DNA from: Sipunculus nudus
Taxonomy: Eukaryota > Annelida > Sipuncula > Golfingiida > Sipunculidae
Direction of reading: 5' to 3'
DNA length: 64,000 nucleotides
NCBI GenBank assembly: GCA_026874595.1
Contig: CM049316.1
Location: 34,911,339-34,975,338 of the forward strand
Below the pieces are notes generated by a model. That model was not told the DNA's origin, did no database searches, and saw nothing but the letters and a program-made list of their open reading frames with translations. Shown piece after piece: positions 1 through 12,139 of this stretch (its first letter is position 1; the number at the start of each line of letters is the position of its first letter). The translations under genes and the position numbers were made by a program.

Positions 1-26
1 TTGTCACTTGTCAACTATCTGTATTC

Positions 27-550
27 TAGTTAAAAATTTGATACAAAAGCCCTGATGGCCATGATACTGTGTATGCATATTGATCATAGAGTATGTCATC
101 AGTTTCTGTACAATGGTGGCGCCACCTGTATATTTTTTTTTTCAATTTGTTCGGCATTTTCTTCTATTTATGAGACCTTCAAATGAAGTGGTTATCTGTT
201 AACACGGCACAAACCGTAACCATTGAACCTAGAATCTCCACTCGCTTTACATCCAAGGAGACTAATAAGAAATCTCTTTGGGAACCTGAAATTTGGTCTC
301 TGTTTGGTCTCTTTTGCTCGTTAGTACCCCCGTGAATAATTAAAAATTTGATACGAACGCTCCAGTATATGAATAACTAATGCCTTAATATCCATGATTC
401 TTTGGATATATATTGATCATGGAGTGTTTCATCAGTTTCTGCAGACTGGTGGCACTACCTGCATTTTTCAAATTTTTACACATTTTTGTTTCTTGTTATG
501 AGACCTCAAATTAAGTGGTCATCTCTCTAAAACCAACTGTAACCAATTTC
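27..550 (+). repeat. Two diverged tandem copies of a roughly 310-base unit
   Basis: Bases 28-240 and 338-550 align in order. Both begin with 'ttaaaaatttgatac', then share 'tattgatcat.gagt.t.tcatcagtttctg', a purine-poor T-rich stretch, and 'tatgagacct.caaat.aagtgg'. The spacing is about 310 bases. Many substitutions and small gaps show the duplication is old. No coding frame is preserved. It may be part of a larger dispersed repeat, because an element-like terminus follows at 627-660. Confidence 0.75.
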
Positions 551-626
551 TAAGGACTTTTCACAAAATTCATGATTTTTTTGCGCTCTAGCAGTCATTT
601 TACGTTTGTTCCACCTTCCATGTAAC

Positions 627-660
627 TCAGCTGAGCGTCATGGCCCATGGGCCACTTAAT
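627..660 (+). mobile_element. Terminus-like hairpin motif shared with the 18.3-20.4 kb element
   Basis: The string 'cagctgagcgtcatggccc' followed by the complementary 'gggcc' and 'actt' matches the right end of the large element at about 20,409-20,436 ('cagctgagcgtcatgaccca', 'ggtcactt'). The self-complementary 'ggcccatgggcc' would form a short hairpin. This looks like an orphan end of the same family; no other part is evident nearby. Confidence 0.5.
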
Positions 661-2029
661 TAATATTTTCATCATACTTGTGGTTTCAGTATTGTATCAC
701 ATTTTACCGATGAAGATATTCGCCCTGTCTGCAGAAGTTACTCAGTATGAAAAAGAAACAGTGTCTTGGTCGATAGAAGTCGGAAATGTTGAATGACGGC
801 CATATATGCAAATATCAAACATCCTCCTTCTGCTGCTTGCTCTTGCGAGCTAATTTACATATATTAGGAATGCAGTTCTCCCATTGGTCAGATTGTTCGT
901 CTTAGATGGTGTACACATCTTCCAATCCAGACAAGACTTTAAAGCTTTTTAACATATTTCCTGTGACAATTAAATGCCATTATGTCCAATCTGGCAGCCC
1001 TTTAAAGCCAGATTCGCAGACAGGGTCGCTACCAAAATTTAATCTACATTAAGGACCTTTTTGTCCTGATTATATCGAACTAGTCATGTCCCTGTGCATT
1101 TGGAGCCCGACCAATGGCCCTCAAAAGGGGCTTACAGAATATAAACATTCACTGAACAGATTTTTGTAGCCATTAGGACCGGAAGTCCGCTTTCAAACAA
1201 ATCTTACCATTTTGAATATGGTCAATTCCATTTTTCGAATGTTCTGTAAATCTTCCAATTTTCTCATCTCTTTGCGGATTACAGAGGTGTCATATTTGCA
1301 CACGGCCACAACCTAGGTATTTATAATCAAAGGGAGGGGGATAGGGGGCTTGATGTCCTGCAAAATTAAAGGTTCATATTAATTTGTTATAACGTCTATT
1401 TCTTCACCTTTTTAACTCATTTCGCTTGCATACAAAAGTATCCCAGAGACCGATTCCGGGAAACGGGCTTAAAATCTCCTTTATACCTGTTTTATACGAT
1501 TTATAGTTTTGTGTGACAGTAAACAAAGGCCACGTGTGTCTGTTTACATAAAAAGACTCTGTGACCAGAGGTCCGATTTCTGCGCACGTGAGATCATTCC
1601 TAAACAAAAGAAAATGAGAACATTAAAGAAGAAACGCGGACTGAACACCGGTTGGAAGCTTTGAACTAGTGGAGCCGCTCTGATTTATTTCTTCAAATCC
1701 TAGATCCCCTTGTCATTGATTGAGAGATTCTTGGACCTAATTTGCTTTTATCGTGGTTAATCCTGGGAAGTCGTAGGTCCTTTGCATTACTTTTGCAACG
1801 ATGTTGCTACGATTTATTACCGTTTGCATAACTTGTCACGATTTCCCGCGTGGTAAGTCAGTTTTAGTAAACCTTGATTTATCTCACTGGAATCGTCGCC
1901 TATCTCAGACAGTGGAGAGAGGCCGCATGCTAGTCGGCATGTGGACGAGAGAGGTTTGTCTTCAATCCTGGTTAATCGGCTTTCATGATGAGAAGATCAT
2001 AAGAAGGTCATAGATCCATCGCACTTATT
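661..2029. other. No recognisable feature
   Basis: AT-rich single-copy-looking sequence. Open frames at 1404-1607 (minus) and 1801-2013 (plus) are short, have no recognisable motif and lack splice or promoter support. Confidence 0.5.
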
Positions 2030-2083
2030 CTTTGCGGTATCGTTGTGCCATGAAGCTTCTTTCACGACCACGAACGATTCGTG

Positions 2084-2089
<6 letters not shown>

Positions 2090-2157
<68 letters not shown>

Positions 2158-2160
2158 TAT
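2090..2160. repeat. (AT)n microsatellite
   Basis: About 70 bases of almost perfect AT dinucleotide with one 'ac' interruption near the right end. The long Tyr-Ile frames it creates on both strands are artefacts. Confidence 0.95.
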
Positions 2161-2665
2161 GGTATGTTCCAATCCAACATGCTTTATTGCTGTTATCAAC
2201 TTGTCAATAGTTGATGAGTTAAATGTCAACCAACGATTGGACACGATGTGCCAAAGCTCACTTATTTTGATAAGGTAGGCTAGGTTTGTACGTGAAAAAA
2301 TCGCGGGAATATTCCCATTGAATTTCAGTGTGAAAACGAAAAGATGGTAGATCGATCTAGGTCATGCTTTGTCACGCCAGCAACTCGAGGATCTCATAAA
2401 TACACGGACATAACTGCAGATACATTGACATATGTCTAACCACACGCTCTCTTTTAACAGCCGGTGGATATGACAAGGACATCGTGACCTCAATTTTAGA
2501 TAATGATTTTTTTAATTTGTTTGAGAAATTATATATTACCTATATATCTGCTGAGTCAGCCGTTTCTGTAATTTATAAGATTTGTATCCAACTGAAAGCA
2601 ATGATATAGTAACGGAAAATTGAAAACACAGCAACTTATAAATGTTTTAAAAGTTTGGGTACGTT

Positions 2666-2668
<3 letters not shown>

Positions 2669-2706
<38 letters not shown>
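2669..2706. repeat. (AT)n microsatellite
   Basis: Perfect run of about 38 bases of AT dinucleotide. Confidence 0.95.
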
Positions 2707-2709
<3 letters not shown>

Positions 2710-3780
2710 CTTTTTCAGTGAAGAAAAAACAGAGAGAGAGGGTTATGAGCAAGGGCATGCAATCAGACAACCACACGGAGAAAAAAGTGAGAAAGTCCTT
2801 GAAGGCAGGTGTTATTTTTCCTTTGCCCTTTGCATTTCCCTGTAAAATAAACAAAATCGTAGCGTGTGAGGGTTTCAATGATGGGATTCTTTGGTACAAA
2901 ATCGCAGTAAGTCACACCGTGTCACCTTATGTTTTTTTTTTTTTGCTTCATCCGTGTTAAGGCGCTCTTTGCAAGCAGCAAACTTAATCCATTTTTTATT
3001 TTTTTTATTTCTGACTTTGGATTCGTTGACCAAACTGATAAGGGCTTCTTTAAATAAACCGTGGCAGAAAAAATTCTCGCCTCTATGCCGTGAAGTGTGG
3101 AAGGACAAGTTATCTTAGTAGAGGAATATCAGAAGAATAATATGAAATATTCAACCAATATCCCCACAGGTCAGTCCCCTGTCAAAATGAAAAAGACGCG
3201 GCCAATCATTACTATCGATTATCTAACCGAGGCCACATTAAATATTTATCTTATAAATATTGATTTTATATATATAAATCTGAATAGGCACCAGCTTAGA
3301 TGGAAATATGCTAGAACCCCTGTACTGCACTGATACTTGCCATCATGTCTGACTTCAGAATAAAAATTCCAGGTATTTCCTTACCGCCGAATTTTTACTT
3401 CCTTCAATCCAAGAGTTGATTGATATATTCTTCCAATAAAATTCAAATGTGAATGGTAAGATAGTCCGCAACACGAGGTAATAATATGGAATGTTCAGTT
3501 GCTGATGTAAATTCATATCAGTGACCTCAATTTTATACTGGCATGCCTTTCCGGCCGTTCAATTTAAAAGGTGATCTGCGGAATGCACACGGCCAGTCGG
3601 GAGAAACTGTAAGATGTGAGCACATTCAGTAAAATTCGAAGATAAGACTCAGGGTTCCTCGCATGTCGTTTATTGAAGTTTATATACCGTGTACTTTTCT
3701 TTTTATTGTTATCATAAAGCTTCTTTTGTGCGGAACGGGATACAGGTCCAGAGTACCCTTCGTACCACTTACATTGAGAC

Positions 3781-4071
3781 TGCTTTTCCATGTAAGCTTT
3801 TTCCAAGCGTTTGCCGCTCGGCGAAAATCCAACCAGTTAAAAAGTCATTTGCTAATTCCATGTATGCGATTGTCAGTTTTGGAAACCAGCAGTGCTGGAT
3901 TTCTGCGTATGCCGCTTTGCAAACGCATGGGAATTCCACTACAAGTGGCGTCACATGTGGGGTTGACTCGTACCCCTGCTGTCATCGCACCTTTGGGTCT
4001 GTTCAGCAATGTGAAAAGGGCATGCGATTGCCACGCGGCAAACGCATTCAAAGCGCTCACATGGAAAAGCA
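3781..4071. mobile_element. MITE-like element with 41-base terminal inverted repeats
   Basis: The left end 'tgcttttccatgt' and the right end (reverse complement) 'tgcttttccatgt' start inverted repeats that match at about 33 of 41 positions, both running into 'gcgtttgccgc'. The element is about 291 bases and has no transposase. The homologous position in copy B (about 8,823) lacks this sequence, so B is an empty site. No clear target-site duplication could be defined because the flanks have diverged. Frames crossing it (3,663-4,121 plus; 3,845-4,072 minus) are not genes. Superfamily not determined. Confidence 0.7.
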
Positions 4072-5815
4072 CCCTAAAGAGGAATATAACGAATAAGATT
4101 AATATATCAGTTGCGAGATAACTCTCTATAATATTAACATCATATCGAGAAAAAATGGTATATGATATTCGTTATTTGCTTCACTGAGTCGTCACAAATG
4201 TTCGCTTATATTATTGCGTGTTGCCGACTGTTTTTGATCTTTGATTAAATAAAATATATTATAAGAAAAATTTGTAGTTTCGAAAATAAAGCAAAAATAT
4301 TTATGTATAACCAGCAGTCCCAAACTGGATCGAAATTCAATAACATCATATTGTGTTTTTATTGTGCATCATATATGTACAGTAAACATAATGATGAAAA
4401 TTTTCAAAAACTTGTTTTATATTAATAGTTAGAAATAACATTACTGTAAACTTAGGAAACACAGTAAGAGGTAAAATACAATTGTTCTCTTAAATATTTC
4501 CTGTACTTAAGGAACAACCTAACAGCTAAGTGCTTATTCTAAATAGGTGCTTAAAATAATATATTTTTAGCAATATTAAATGTCACACGAACATTGATAT
4601 GTTCATACTATTAACATTCTGAACATTAGCAGAGGTCTCATATGAAATTAAAAACAAATTTGGAATGATTTCAGTGAAGGGTTTTTTTGTCATGAATGCT
4701 GCCTAAAGTCTTTGGTGTATTGATATCAACATGTGTATTCTGTTTTATCTTCAACTATGGTACCAACACTCTTCATAAGACCCATACAAAGAGTCATCAA
4801 ACAGAAGTGTATTCATGGATATATAATACATTTCATTGAAAGAATGAACCATTTATGTTAACAGGTTAATGTGAACATCGCTATATCTGGTAGACCGATC
4901 AGGCAGTTTTGGAAGAAAATATATTTTATTAATATTAACAGTATCATTAAATTCCCTTTTCGTCGTACCCCTTTTTCTACTGATCACACTCGGAACATAT
5001 TTGACATTCGACAGCAAGACAAAGGTCGTTGATGTTTTAAGCTATATTTCCAAGCCCAACGATTTGGAACAAGGTTTTTTCCAACTGACGATAGATTCTC
5101 TCCTTGAGTAAAAGAGAACACCTAGGTAATTATCTTCAATTTCTGTTGCTTTTGTATGATTGCTTTAAGGCCTTGGTACATATTAATGAAAGGCAGGTAA
5201 TTCCAGTTAAGTTCTTATTATACCTCTTATTATACAATGGCTTAACATTGTTTGTTAAATCAGGCAACAGTTGGCCAGATGATAAACAGACAAAAAGTGG
5301 GCGTTTAAACACACTGATCACAACAGGTTCCTAATATGACTTTTTTTTTAAAGAATTCAACCGTTCGTTTGATCTAGTAGTCACTCCTTTACTTTCTATA
5401 ATAGTTATAAAACAAATGTATAATTCACCTAAAAAAACATAAGAGAGCATGTGTCTTGATGTAAAGTACTGTCAATCAATAATGGGTCGAATTGTACTTA
5501 CGGGTCTGTTGGGTACAGGGAGATTTATATACATGACTTGGGGATCGCACACAAAATGCAAGTCGTCCATACTGGTTTGCTTGGCGACGCAAGACCATAG
5601 CAAGAAAAATAACGGTTCTGCACTTCACTGCTCCTATGTCACTGATTTGTTTATGAGCACCTTTCAACGTAGCTCATTGTTGCTCTTCACTCGGGCACAA
5701 CGGGTATCAGATGAAAATAGTTTTGGCAAAACAGGTATCATATATTACTAATATATATAAGCACCATTTTTAAGTCCCTTTGATGTACTCATGATGCAGC
5801 ATTCGTAATGCTGTA

Positions 5816-6078
5816 GTTTTATTCATAAAACGTCTTTGAAAAGGAGAAAAATATTTTTTTATTGTCGCACAAATCTCTTTATTAGGTACATTTTTACATA
5901 TTGCATGGTCAACATGCCCATGGAACAATAGAATATTGGCCCCGACGTTTTATTCATAAAACGTCTTTGAAAAGGAGAACAATATTTTTTTTTATTGTCG
6001 CACAAATCTCTTTATTAGGTACAATTTTACATATTGCATCGTCAACATGCCCCATGGAACAATAGAATATTGGCCCCG
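5816..6078 (+). repeat. Near-identical 131-base tandem duplication
   Basis: Units 5,816-5,946 and 5,947-6,078 both run from 'gttttattcataaaac' to 'aatagaatattggccccg' with only a handful of differences, mostly in T or C runs. This is far more similar than the A/B blocks that surround it, so it arose recently. No coding frame. Confidence 0.95.
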
Positions 6079-6132
6079 TAAACCGTAGAACAATTGTTTT
6101 AATTTTATTTTTTTTGGTGGCATCCAAACAGA

Positions 6133-6321
6133 TTGAAACTCGCAGAGTTTACTCCCTCACAAAAATGTAATCCGACTTTTTTTAATAAAAAAGACCGAAA
6201 AACAAAATTAGAAATTAGCCGTGAGAAACTGACAGCCTTGGACTTCGACTCCGACATAACATTTCATGACACACACAAGAATATCAAAGCATTTTCATTT
6301 TTGACAATCAGATTGGATTAA
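6133..6321 (+). CDS. Possible coding exon in block A, homologous frame in block B
   Basis: A possible splice acceptor 'ggcatccaaacag' (ending about 6,131) is followed by an open frame of 62 codons ending TAA at 6,319-6,321. In block B the acceptor 'ccaccttcttttcag' (ending 11,780) is followed, in the same phase, by an open frame of about 44 codons. Both frames share an Asn-Pro pair and a Phe-Ser-Phe stretch in register ('RLHQFSFEF' in B; A reads 'RLD', stop, 'FSFD'). So A would carry a premature stop relative to B. No family is recognised, the composition is Lys-rich, and upstream exons are unknown. It may be chance. Confidence 0.22.
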   Translation: MKLAEFTPSQKCNPTFFNKKDRKTKLEISREKLTALDFDSDITFHDTHKNIKAFSFLTIRLD

Positions 6322-6589
6322 TTTTCCTTTGATGTCAACCGACATCCAGCGATGCGCATTGTCCTAACAATACGCTTGATCATCAATTTGAGTCAGTTTG
6401 TCCTACTTATTAAGTAAGTTTGCATCATTTAGTTGACAAACATCTCTCCATGTGGGGTCCACAATAGGGATAGCTTTGGTTCTATGAAGCTCTTATAGGA
6501 ATCAAAGTGGTATGTTCTGACATTTGAGTGATTCCGATGCAAATGACGGAGTTATGCAAAATAACGTAAAAATTGCCATTGACTTGAAA

Positions 6590-6830
6590 GAATGTGAAGC
6601 AATCAAGAGGCGGTATTTTGGGATATTGCCAGGTTGTGTCGACAAACTCGCTGAAAACACGTGAAACAAGGCGTAATGGAGACATCAAGGGACGACCGCC
6701 GTGATCGTGGAGGAATACCCCGCATGCTACAACACAGAGCCTATGCAAGCAATGCCGATGATCCGTGACATTGTGCCAGTAGCCAATACTCAAAAGATGG
6801 GGTAACAGTGACAACAAGTCTAAGGGAGAA
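6590..6830 (+). pseudogene. Possible decayed Tc1/mariner-like transposase fragment
   Basis: Reading the plus strand with frame changes gives pieces that resemble the N-terminal helix-turn-helix region of Tc1-like transposases: 'DIAR' near 6,630 followed by 'RQT', then 'RETRRNGDIKGRPP' (about 6,662-6,705), compared with the family's usual 'DIAR..gv...tv.R...R...TG...RPRsGRPR.TT'. Stops and frame changes interrupt it and no catalytic DDE region is visible. The open minus-strand frame at 6,482-6,817 is then an antisense shadow. The match is from memory and weak. Confidence 0.3.
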
Positions 6831-7079
6831 AATAGGAGAGTTGAGAATGGGTCATACTGATACTCAGCGTTATCTAAAATAACTCTGTTCTTCCTATCCT
6901 AGCCATGACTTGAAAGAGTGATTCATCCTTATTTGTGCAAATTCGAAAATATGACAAATACAAGCAAAACGATAGCTGAGACGTTCAATGATTTTTGTAG
7001 AATAGCAGAGCAGGCTTGGTAGTGGGGTATTTCCACTGGTGTCTCCATTTATCATTTAATGACAAGTTTCTCTTAATTC

Positions 7080-7390
7080 CACTTTTTGTAAAGATTCAAG
7101 AGACATGGGTCAAACTGTAGAGCAGATACATGAATAAGAAACGGATTTTTAACGTGTACTACCTTAGATAACTAAGGCTTTATTTATTAAATAAAAATGT
7201 TATGGACAGTATAAGAACACCGGTTGGAGTTACCAGGAAATCAATATACAAGGAAAGCTTCGTCTCTTTCATGGTGACAAGGGTGGCTCGCTTGGGACAT
7301 GTATTCAGTATTTGAAACGTTATAGTTAAAAGAATTACCGACTTAAACTTTTTTTCTGCTATGTTCTATTGCCAATCACAGCTTAGAATG
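7080..7390 (-). repeat. Inverted copy of the 12,140-12,425 segment
   Basis: The reverse complement of this stretch matches 12,140-12,425. Both contain 'aaaatccgttt', 'tatctgctctacagtttgac', 'gttcttatact' and 'atgaaag.gacgaag' in the same order and spacing. The same core appears at 27,070-27,260 and 34,500-34,670, with plus orientation like 12.1 kb. The segment was therefore duplicated and flipped relative to the rest of block A. Confidence 0.8.
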
Positions 7391-8039
7391 TCCTTTTCTC
7401 ACATGACGCGATTTTCGCAGACTTTGGATGTTATTCTCACAGTTGGATATGCCCTTTAATTTTGATTGTTTTATTAATTTTGATAATATGCCTGATGTTG
7501 TAACGGAGATATCAAAAACCATACACATGATTTGTTTTAAAAAAATAATATTTCGGATCACCGAAATATTCCTCAAGACATTAAACTATAAATAAATGTT
7601 TATAATTTCAATGTAGTAATCATATCGAAATCCTCAGAATTTACAATGAATAAGCAGCACTTTTCAAACCAGTTAGATTGATAAGAAAAAGATCATGCAC
7701 AGTTACACAGTTTAGGTCTCAACAGATGGACAGAACTGCTAAAGCTTGCGAGACATCTTGGTCACACGTCACAAAGTCTTACATATTTGAAAGTTGAATT
7801 TTTTTTAATATTATTTTACAACATGTATTTGCCTTTGTCTGTCGCCCTTACAAATGGATCCAATTATATCTCAATCAGTGCAAAATTGTGCGTAACGATT
7901 TTGAACAGGTAATATGATACGTTGATTGAAAGAAGATAATTAGTTTGCGAGAATGATTTTAAACTCTACGCTCTCTCCTTTATTTTATTTCGATTTTTTA
8001 TACGATTTGGATAAGTTGACTAACTGAAAAGAACTCACT

Positions 8040-11000
8040 TCATCTAAACCAAGACGTAAACCATTTTCGGCTCTGTTTGTGGTGTGGCAAAAATTGCCTC
8101 TAGGTAGGGACATTTCAGAAAAAAATGCCTACCTTCCTATTCATCAGTCCACACATATGTAAAATAGTAAACAAATGTCCCATCAGACCAGTTGCTTGTC
8201 GAAGCGAAAAAGACGTGGCAGCCCCTTGCTGAAGTTTTTCTTACCTAGGTTACATTAAATATTTTATCTTATTAATATAAATATAGTAATCAAACTTGAA
8301 GATGTATGGGCACAGACTCGGATGAAATTATGCAAAAACCAATGGAACCTTTGAAAAACCCATGACAATTTTGACCTCAGATTTGTAAATACGAGTTTTT
8401 TTCCTGACAGAGGAGTTTCTACTGCTTCCTTCTGACCAAAAGTCAATTGAAATATTCTTCTAATACACGTCAAATGTGATCGAATCGATAGAGTCCCATA
8501 GCTCACAATATTACATAATTGTATGAAAAGATCCGTTGCTAGTGTAGATACAGTAATATCTGTCACCGCAAGTGTAATATGTCATGTCCTTCTGCCCTTT
8601 CAATCATTTACGGTAATCAGTGGAAGGCACATTTTCAGTTGAGAAAACCTAGAAGCTGTGAGCCAGTAAGTAAAATTTAAATAAAAAGCTCAAATTTCCT
8701 TCGCACTTCATTAGATTTTTTTCAAATATAACCATGTGTATTTCTGTGTTTTCTTGAAACCTGTATCGGGCGCCACGGGAAAATAAGTCCTAAGTATCCT
8801 CTGTACCCCTAACGTTTTAGTGAAACAAAACGCAAAAGTTATTCATTAAAATTTCGATGGCGAGATAATTCTGCCTTTGACATATTTCACCTAACACCTG
8901 TATAATATGAAATTTTCTCATTTTGAGAAAAAAAAAGATATTTGGTATTCGTCATGTGCCTAGTAAAATCCTCTCAAACGTCCGCTTATGTTATTGTATG
9001 TTCTTGAATGTTTGGGAATGGAGGCATTTTTTTAATATATTTCAAACAATTTTGAAGTGAAGAAAGAAAGTTTTAAAAATTAAGCAAATCTAATTTTGTA
9101 TAACCAAAATATATACTTAATCCTGGCCAACAGCAGTGAAGGTAATTAAAATATAAACATATTTATTTTACATGGATTATACAAATAGTTACTATAACTA
9201 ATCTAGGCGCTCTTCATGGCAAAGGTTGTGGCGTACGGTAGTGTCTGGAGGTGGAGGAAACCGGAGTACCCGGAGAAAACCACCGCCAATGGACGAGCCA
9301 CTACAACCCACTCTCATGGCCACATCGGGGATCAAACCCGGGTCGCCAGCGGAGAGAGCCAAACGTTTTACCCCTCGGCTGTCCAGTCAAGATCATTTGG
9401 CAGGGTAGATTTTTTCCTCTTTGTTATAAGGTTCGGGGAAGTTTTCTGGAAGGGATTTTGATAAGGGTATCCTTCTTTCATGGTTGGATTATATCCCCTC
9501 CTTTTTCCGTACACCTACAGGGTGTCCCCATTGCATTTTCCCGGCAAGTCCAAGAAACGGCCGTGCTTCACTAACGATTAAGTCTTTCTGAAATTCCTCG
9601 CAGACGTGGTAATCATAGGGCCTGGTTGATACCATGATATTGAGAGAGTATGCTTGCTAGTTTCGCAACGAAACATCCTGCAGATGTTCAATAAGCATGA
9701 GAGAGCGTTTCAAAACTGGAGGCCGATACGTCCACAAAAGATCAATAAAGAGGCCTATGAAACATACAATGCACACTGTAGGGGGAAAGAAGGAACCGTG
9801 TCTATATTTAAAATATCACTGATTTGTCAACTTTCCCTGCCAACAAGCTCATATTTACCAGGGCTTCATTAATTAAATGAAATGGGCCGTCTGCTGCTAA
9901 ATTATTATCAACCCTCTACAGATTTCATCCATAAAAAATACCTCGGTCCGCATATAGCTCGAACATTATGTCTGGTTACTACCCCCGGAAAAGACACCAT
10001 TTAAAATAAATTCCTAATCTCACGATTAAAATTTTTAGTAGACAATATAAGTTATCAGTGTTTCATACTAATGAAAAGTTCTATTGATGACCAAAACTCT
10101 TTTCAAATTTCAGGTTTTGTAAGTGTATTATTGTAAACATCAGTTAAGGGGGGAAAATAGTTGGTGAGATAATATTAAATTACATGAAATAATCATTAAT
10201 TTTCTCTTCCTTTTTTCTCTTTTTTTATACAACAGAGATAAAATCAAATTTATAATATGATATTATCATATAGTTTAACTGCAGCCCACTAACTAGAGAT
10301 TTCTTCTTATTACATACCTCAAATAATGCACTATTTTCTTTTATAATGAAAAGAATTATCATACGAGTATGAATAAGCATATCACCAATAAAAGCATCAT
10401 CAGAAAAAAATTATTGCATTTAACATTGTATATTCAATTCGAGGTCTAATAAAAAGTAAAAATTAAGTTATAGTTTGATTTAAGTGGAGGGTTTTCGGTC
10501 AGGAAAGCTTCCATCAGGATTTCCCTTTATTGACGTCCTTTTGATTTACCAGCTTCACCATAACATAGTACCAATAATACTAATAAGACCCTTTGTTACA
10601 GTGAGCAACATAAATATACTTGTTGATATACCATGTTACTTTTGCTTGAAAGAATAATGTTTTGTGTCAACATGATTATATGAATAACGCCATACCCTCG
10701 TTTATCTGTCAGGTTATATTCAGAGGAAACATGCCTTATATTCATGTAAATACCAGACGTTATTTCAAATTTTAAAGCACGCCTGTTGACCTTTTATGTT
10801 ATATATCACGGCTCGACAAATTATTTCAACATATTTTCCAAATAACGAATGCTCCCATCCTTGGCCTGGAAAATAAGACCTATAAGACCTAGGTTATGTT
10901 TAAAACATGTTTACAACAACGAGGCATCTTGTGTCTTATATGTCAGCTTAAATTTTAAAGACACATTCGCGTATTTTGGTCACATCGCATATGTTTGTGA

Positions 11001-11900
11001 AATCAATCTGTCTAGACGAAAAACAGACAAAAACAATAACAACTGATTACTATCAGTTCCACAAGCAGCCATTTGAAGGCAGTTTGAAGCATGCACTTGT
11101 GTGTTAAGCTGTGTCAACCAGTTAGTGGTCGGAAAATGCTGACGGATCCATACGTCATTGAGAGTGCCATATACATGACTTTGCCGTCGGTCGCTGAATT
11201 AGCAACGACGTTAGTTGAGCTACACCACTAGTAAAAGTATCACCGGCTCAGTATTCCCCTTCGGTTTGTTTGGTGACTTAGGCAATAAAAAGAAAAATAA
11301 CTGTTCAACAGTTTTACTGTTTCACTAGAATCACTACGATTATCAGTATCACTACATGATCTCAAGATGATTTACATTGGTGCAGGGGTGGACTCGCCTA
11401 CTGGCTCACCTGGAAGTTTTCCGTAGGGTGGATGCCGAAAAAGAAACTATTATTCCTGTGAGAATGGACTAAAGGGACTAAATGCCGATAAGCCGATGGT
11501 GTTACATTTTGGCCACATTTTCTCAAATTTAAATGGCTTTCTTTACCACCCCATTATTTACCACCCCATACAAATAGTGGTTTTCAGTGTATGGACATGG
11601 TTTTAAAATCAGCCACGTGTCAATATTACCATCATATTATCAGTTTTATCAGGAAAAGTTGAATATTAGGTAGCATACAATGAGGTATTTTCGGATAATT
11701 TCACCGACAGGTTTCAGGGTAAAGGTAACCGTAGGCCTTCAATACGAATAAATTGTTAATTTTAGCCACCTTCTTTTCAGATTTTATATTCACAAAGCTA
11801 GAAGTAATCCAGCAATTAAAACTGTAAAGACAGAGCGAATCTATCAGATTCCATACAGATTACACCAATTTTCCTTTGAGTTCGAACCGAGACAAGTTAA
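8040..11900. repeat. Duplicated block, copy B (partner of A at 3,040-6,350)
   Basis: Colinear with block A over its whole length, interrupted between about 9,163 and 9,960 by sequence absent from A. That insert begins with a SINE-like repeat. The A-specific MITE is missing here. The minus-strand open frame at 8,264-8,566 and plus-strand frame at 10,849-11,046 are not preserved in frame in A, so I do not call them genes. Confidence 0.8.
9163..9400 (+). mobile_element. SINE-like bivalve-type repeat, copy 1
   Basis: Begins 'tttattttacatggattat', then a 'catggc' region, then 'ggaggaaaccggagtacccg', 'gagaaaacc', 'gggatcaaacccgggtcgcc'. The last part read on the minus strand resembles a tRNA T-arm/B box (GGGTTTGATCC). 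Two relatives lie at 40,932-41,155 and 51,481-51,590. This signature is common in bivalve genomes as far as I recall. It interrupts block B relative to block A. Frames at 9,216-9,574 fall inside it. Confidence 0.7.
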
Positions 11901-12139
11901 AATATTAACGAAGTAGTATAACTTATTCATCTCCAAATGTTCATTCAGGCCATAAAGCTAATACTTAACGACAGGTCTAATGTCTTAATTTTTATTATTT
12001 TTATTCAAATCTGACAACTCAAATCTGAAAAAGAAAATCCGCCTATGATAGTTGCATCCAAGGATGGATAAAATATAAAGTTAAGGTAGGTGAGGCTAAA
12101 CTAGCTATAAAGTACATAAGATTTCACGAGTTTTTCTGA

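Larger units (their letters stand above)
3040..6350. repeat. Duplicated block, copy A (partner of B at 8,040-11,900)
   Basis: Many short conserved strings occur in the same order and orientation in A and B. Examples are 'aaaaagacg.ggc' with 'acattaaatattt.atctta.taatat' (3,190 and 8,209), 'ttcttc.aata' (3,429 and 8,454), 'gtataacca' (4,302 and 9,098), 'agaccc.t' with 'ttgaaagaat' (4,780-4,845 and 10,587-10,650), 'aaacagacaaaaa' (5,285 and 11,021), 'atatacatgactt' (5,528 and 11,170) and 'ttaattttcctttga' (6,318 and 11,865). By eye the similarity is roughly two thirds. A carries a MITE at 3,781-4,071 that B lacks, and a 131-base internal tandem duplication at 5,816-6,078. No gene is recognised in either copy. 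I infer an old segmental or tandem duplication. Confidence 0.8.

Noticed and set aside
2032-2278. Tyr-Ile repeat proteins on both strands
   Set aside because: Translations of the (AT)n microsatellite; the same applies near 17.1-17.3, 47.9 and 58.3 kb.
3663-4121. Longest open frame in the window, 152 codons, plus strand
   Set aside because: It runs through the MITE with inverted repeats and into both flanks; the homologous place in block B has no such sequence. No domain.
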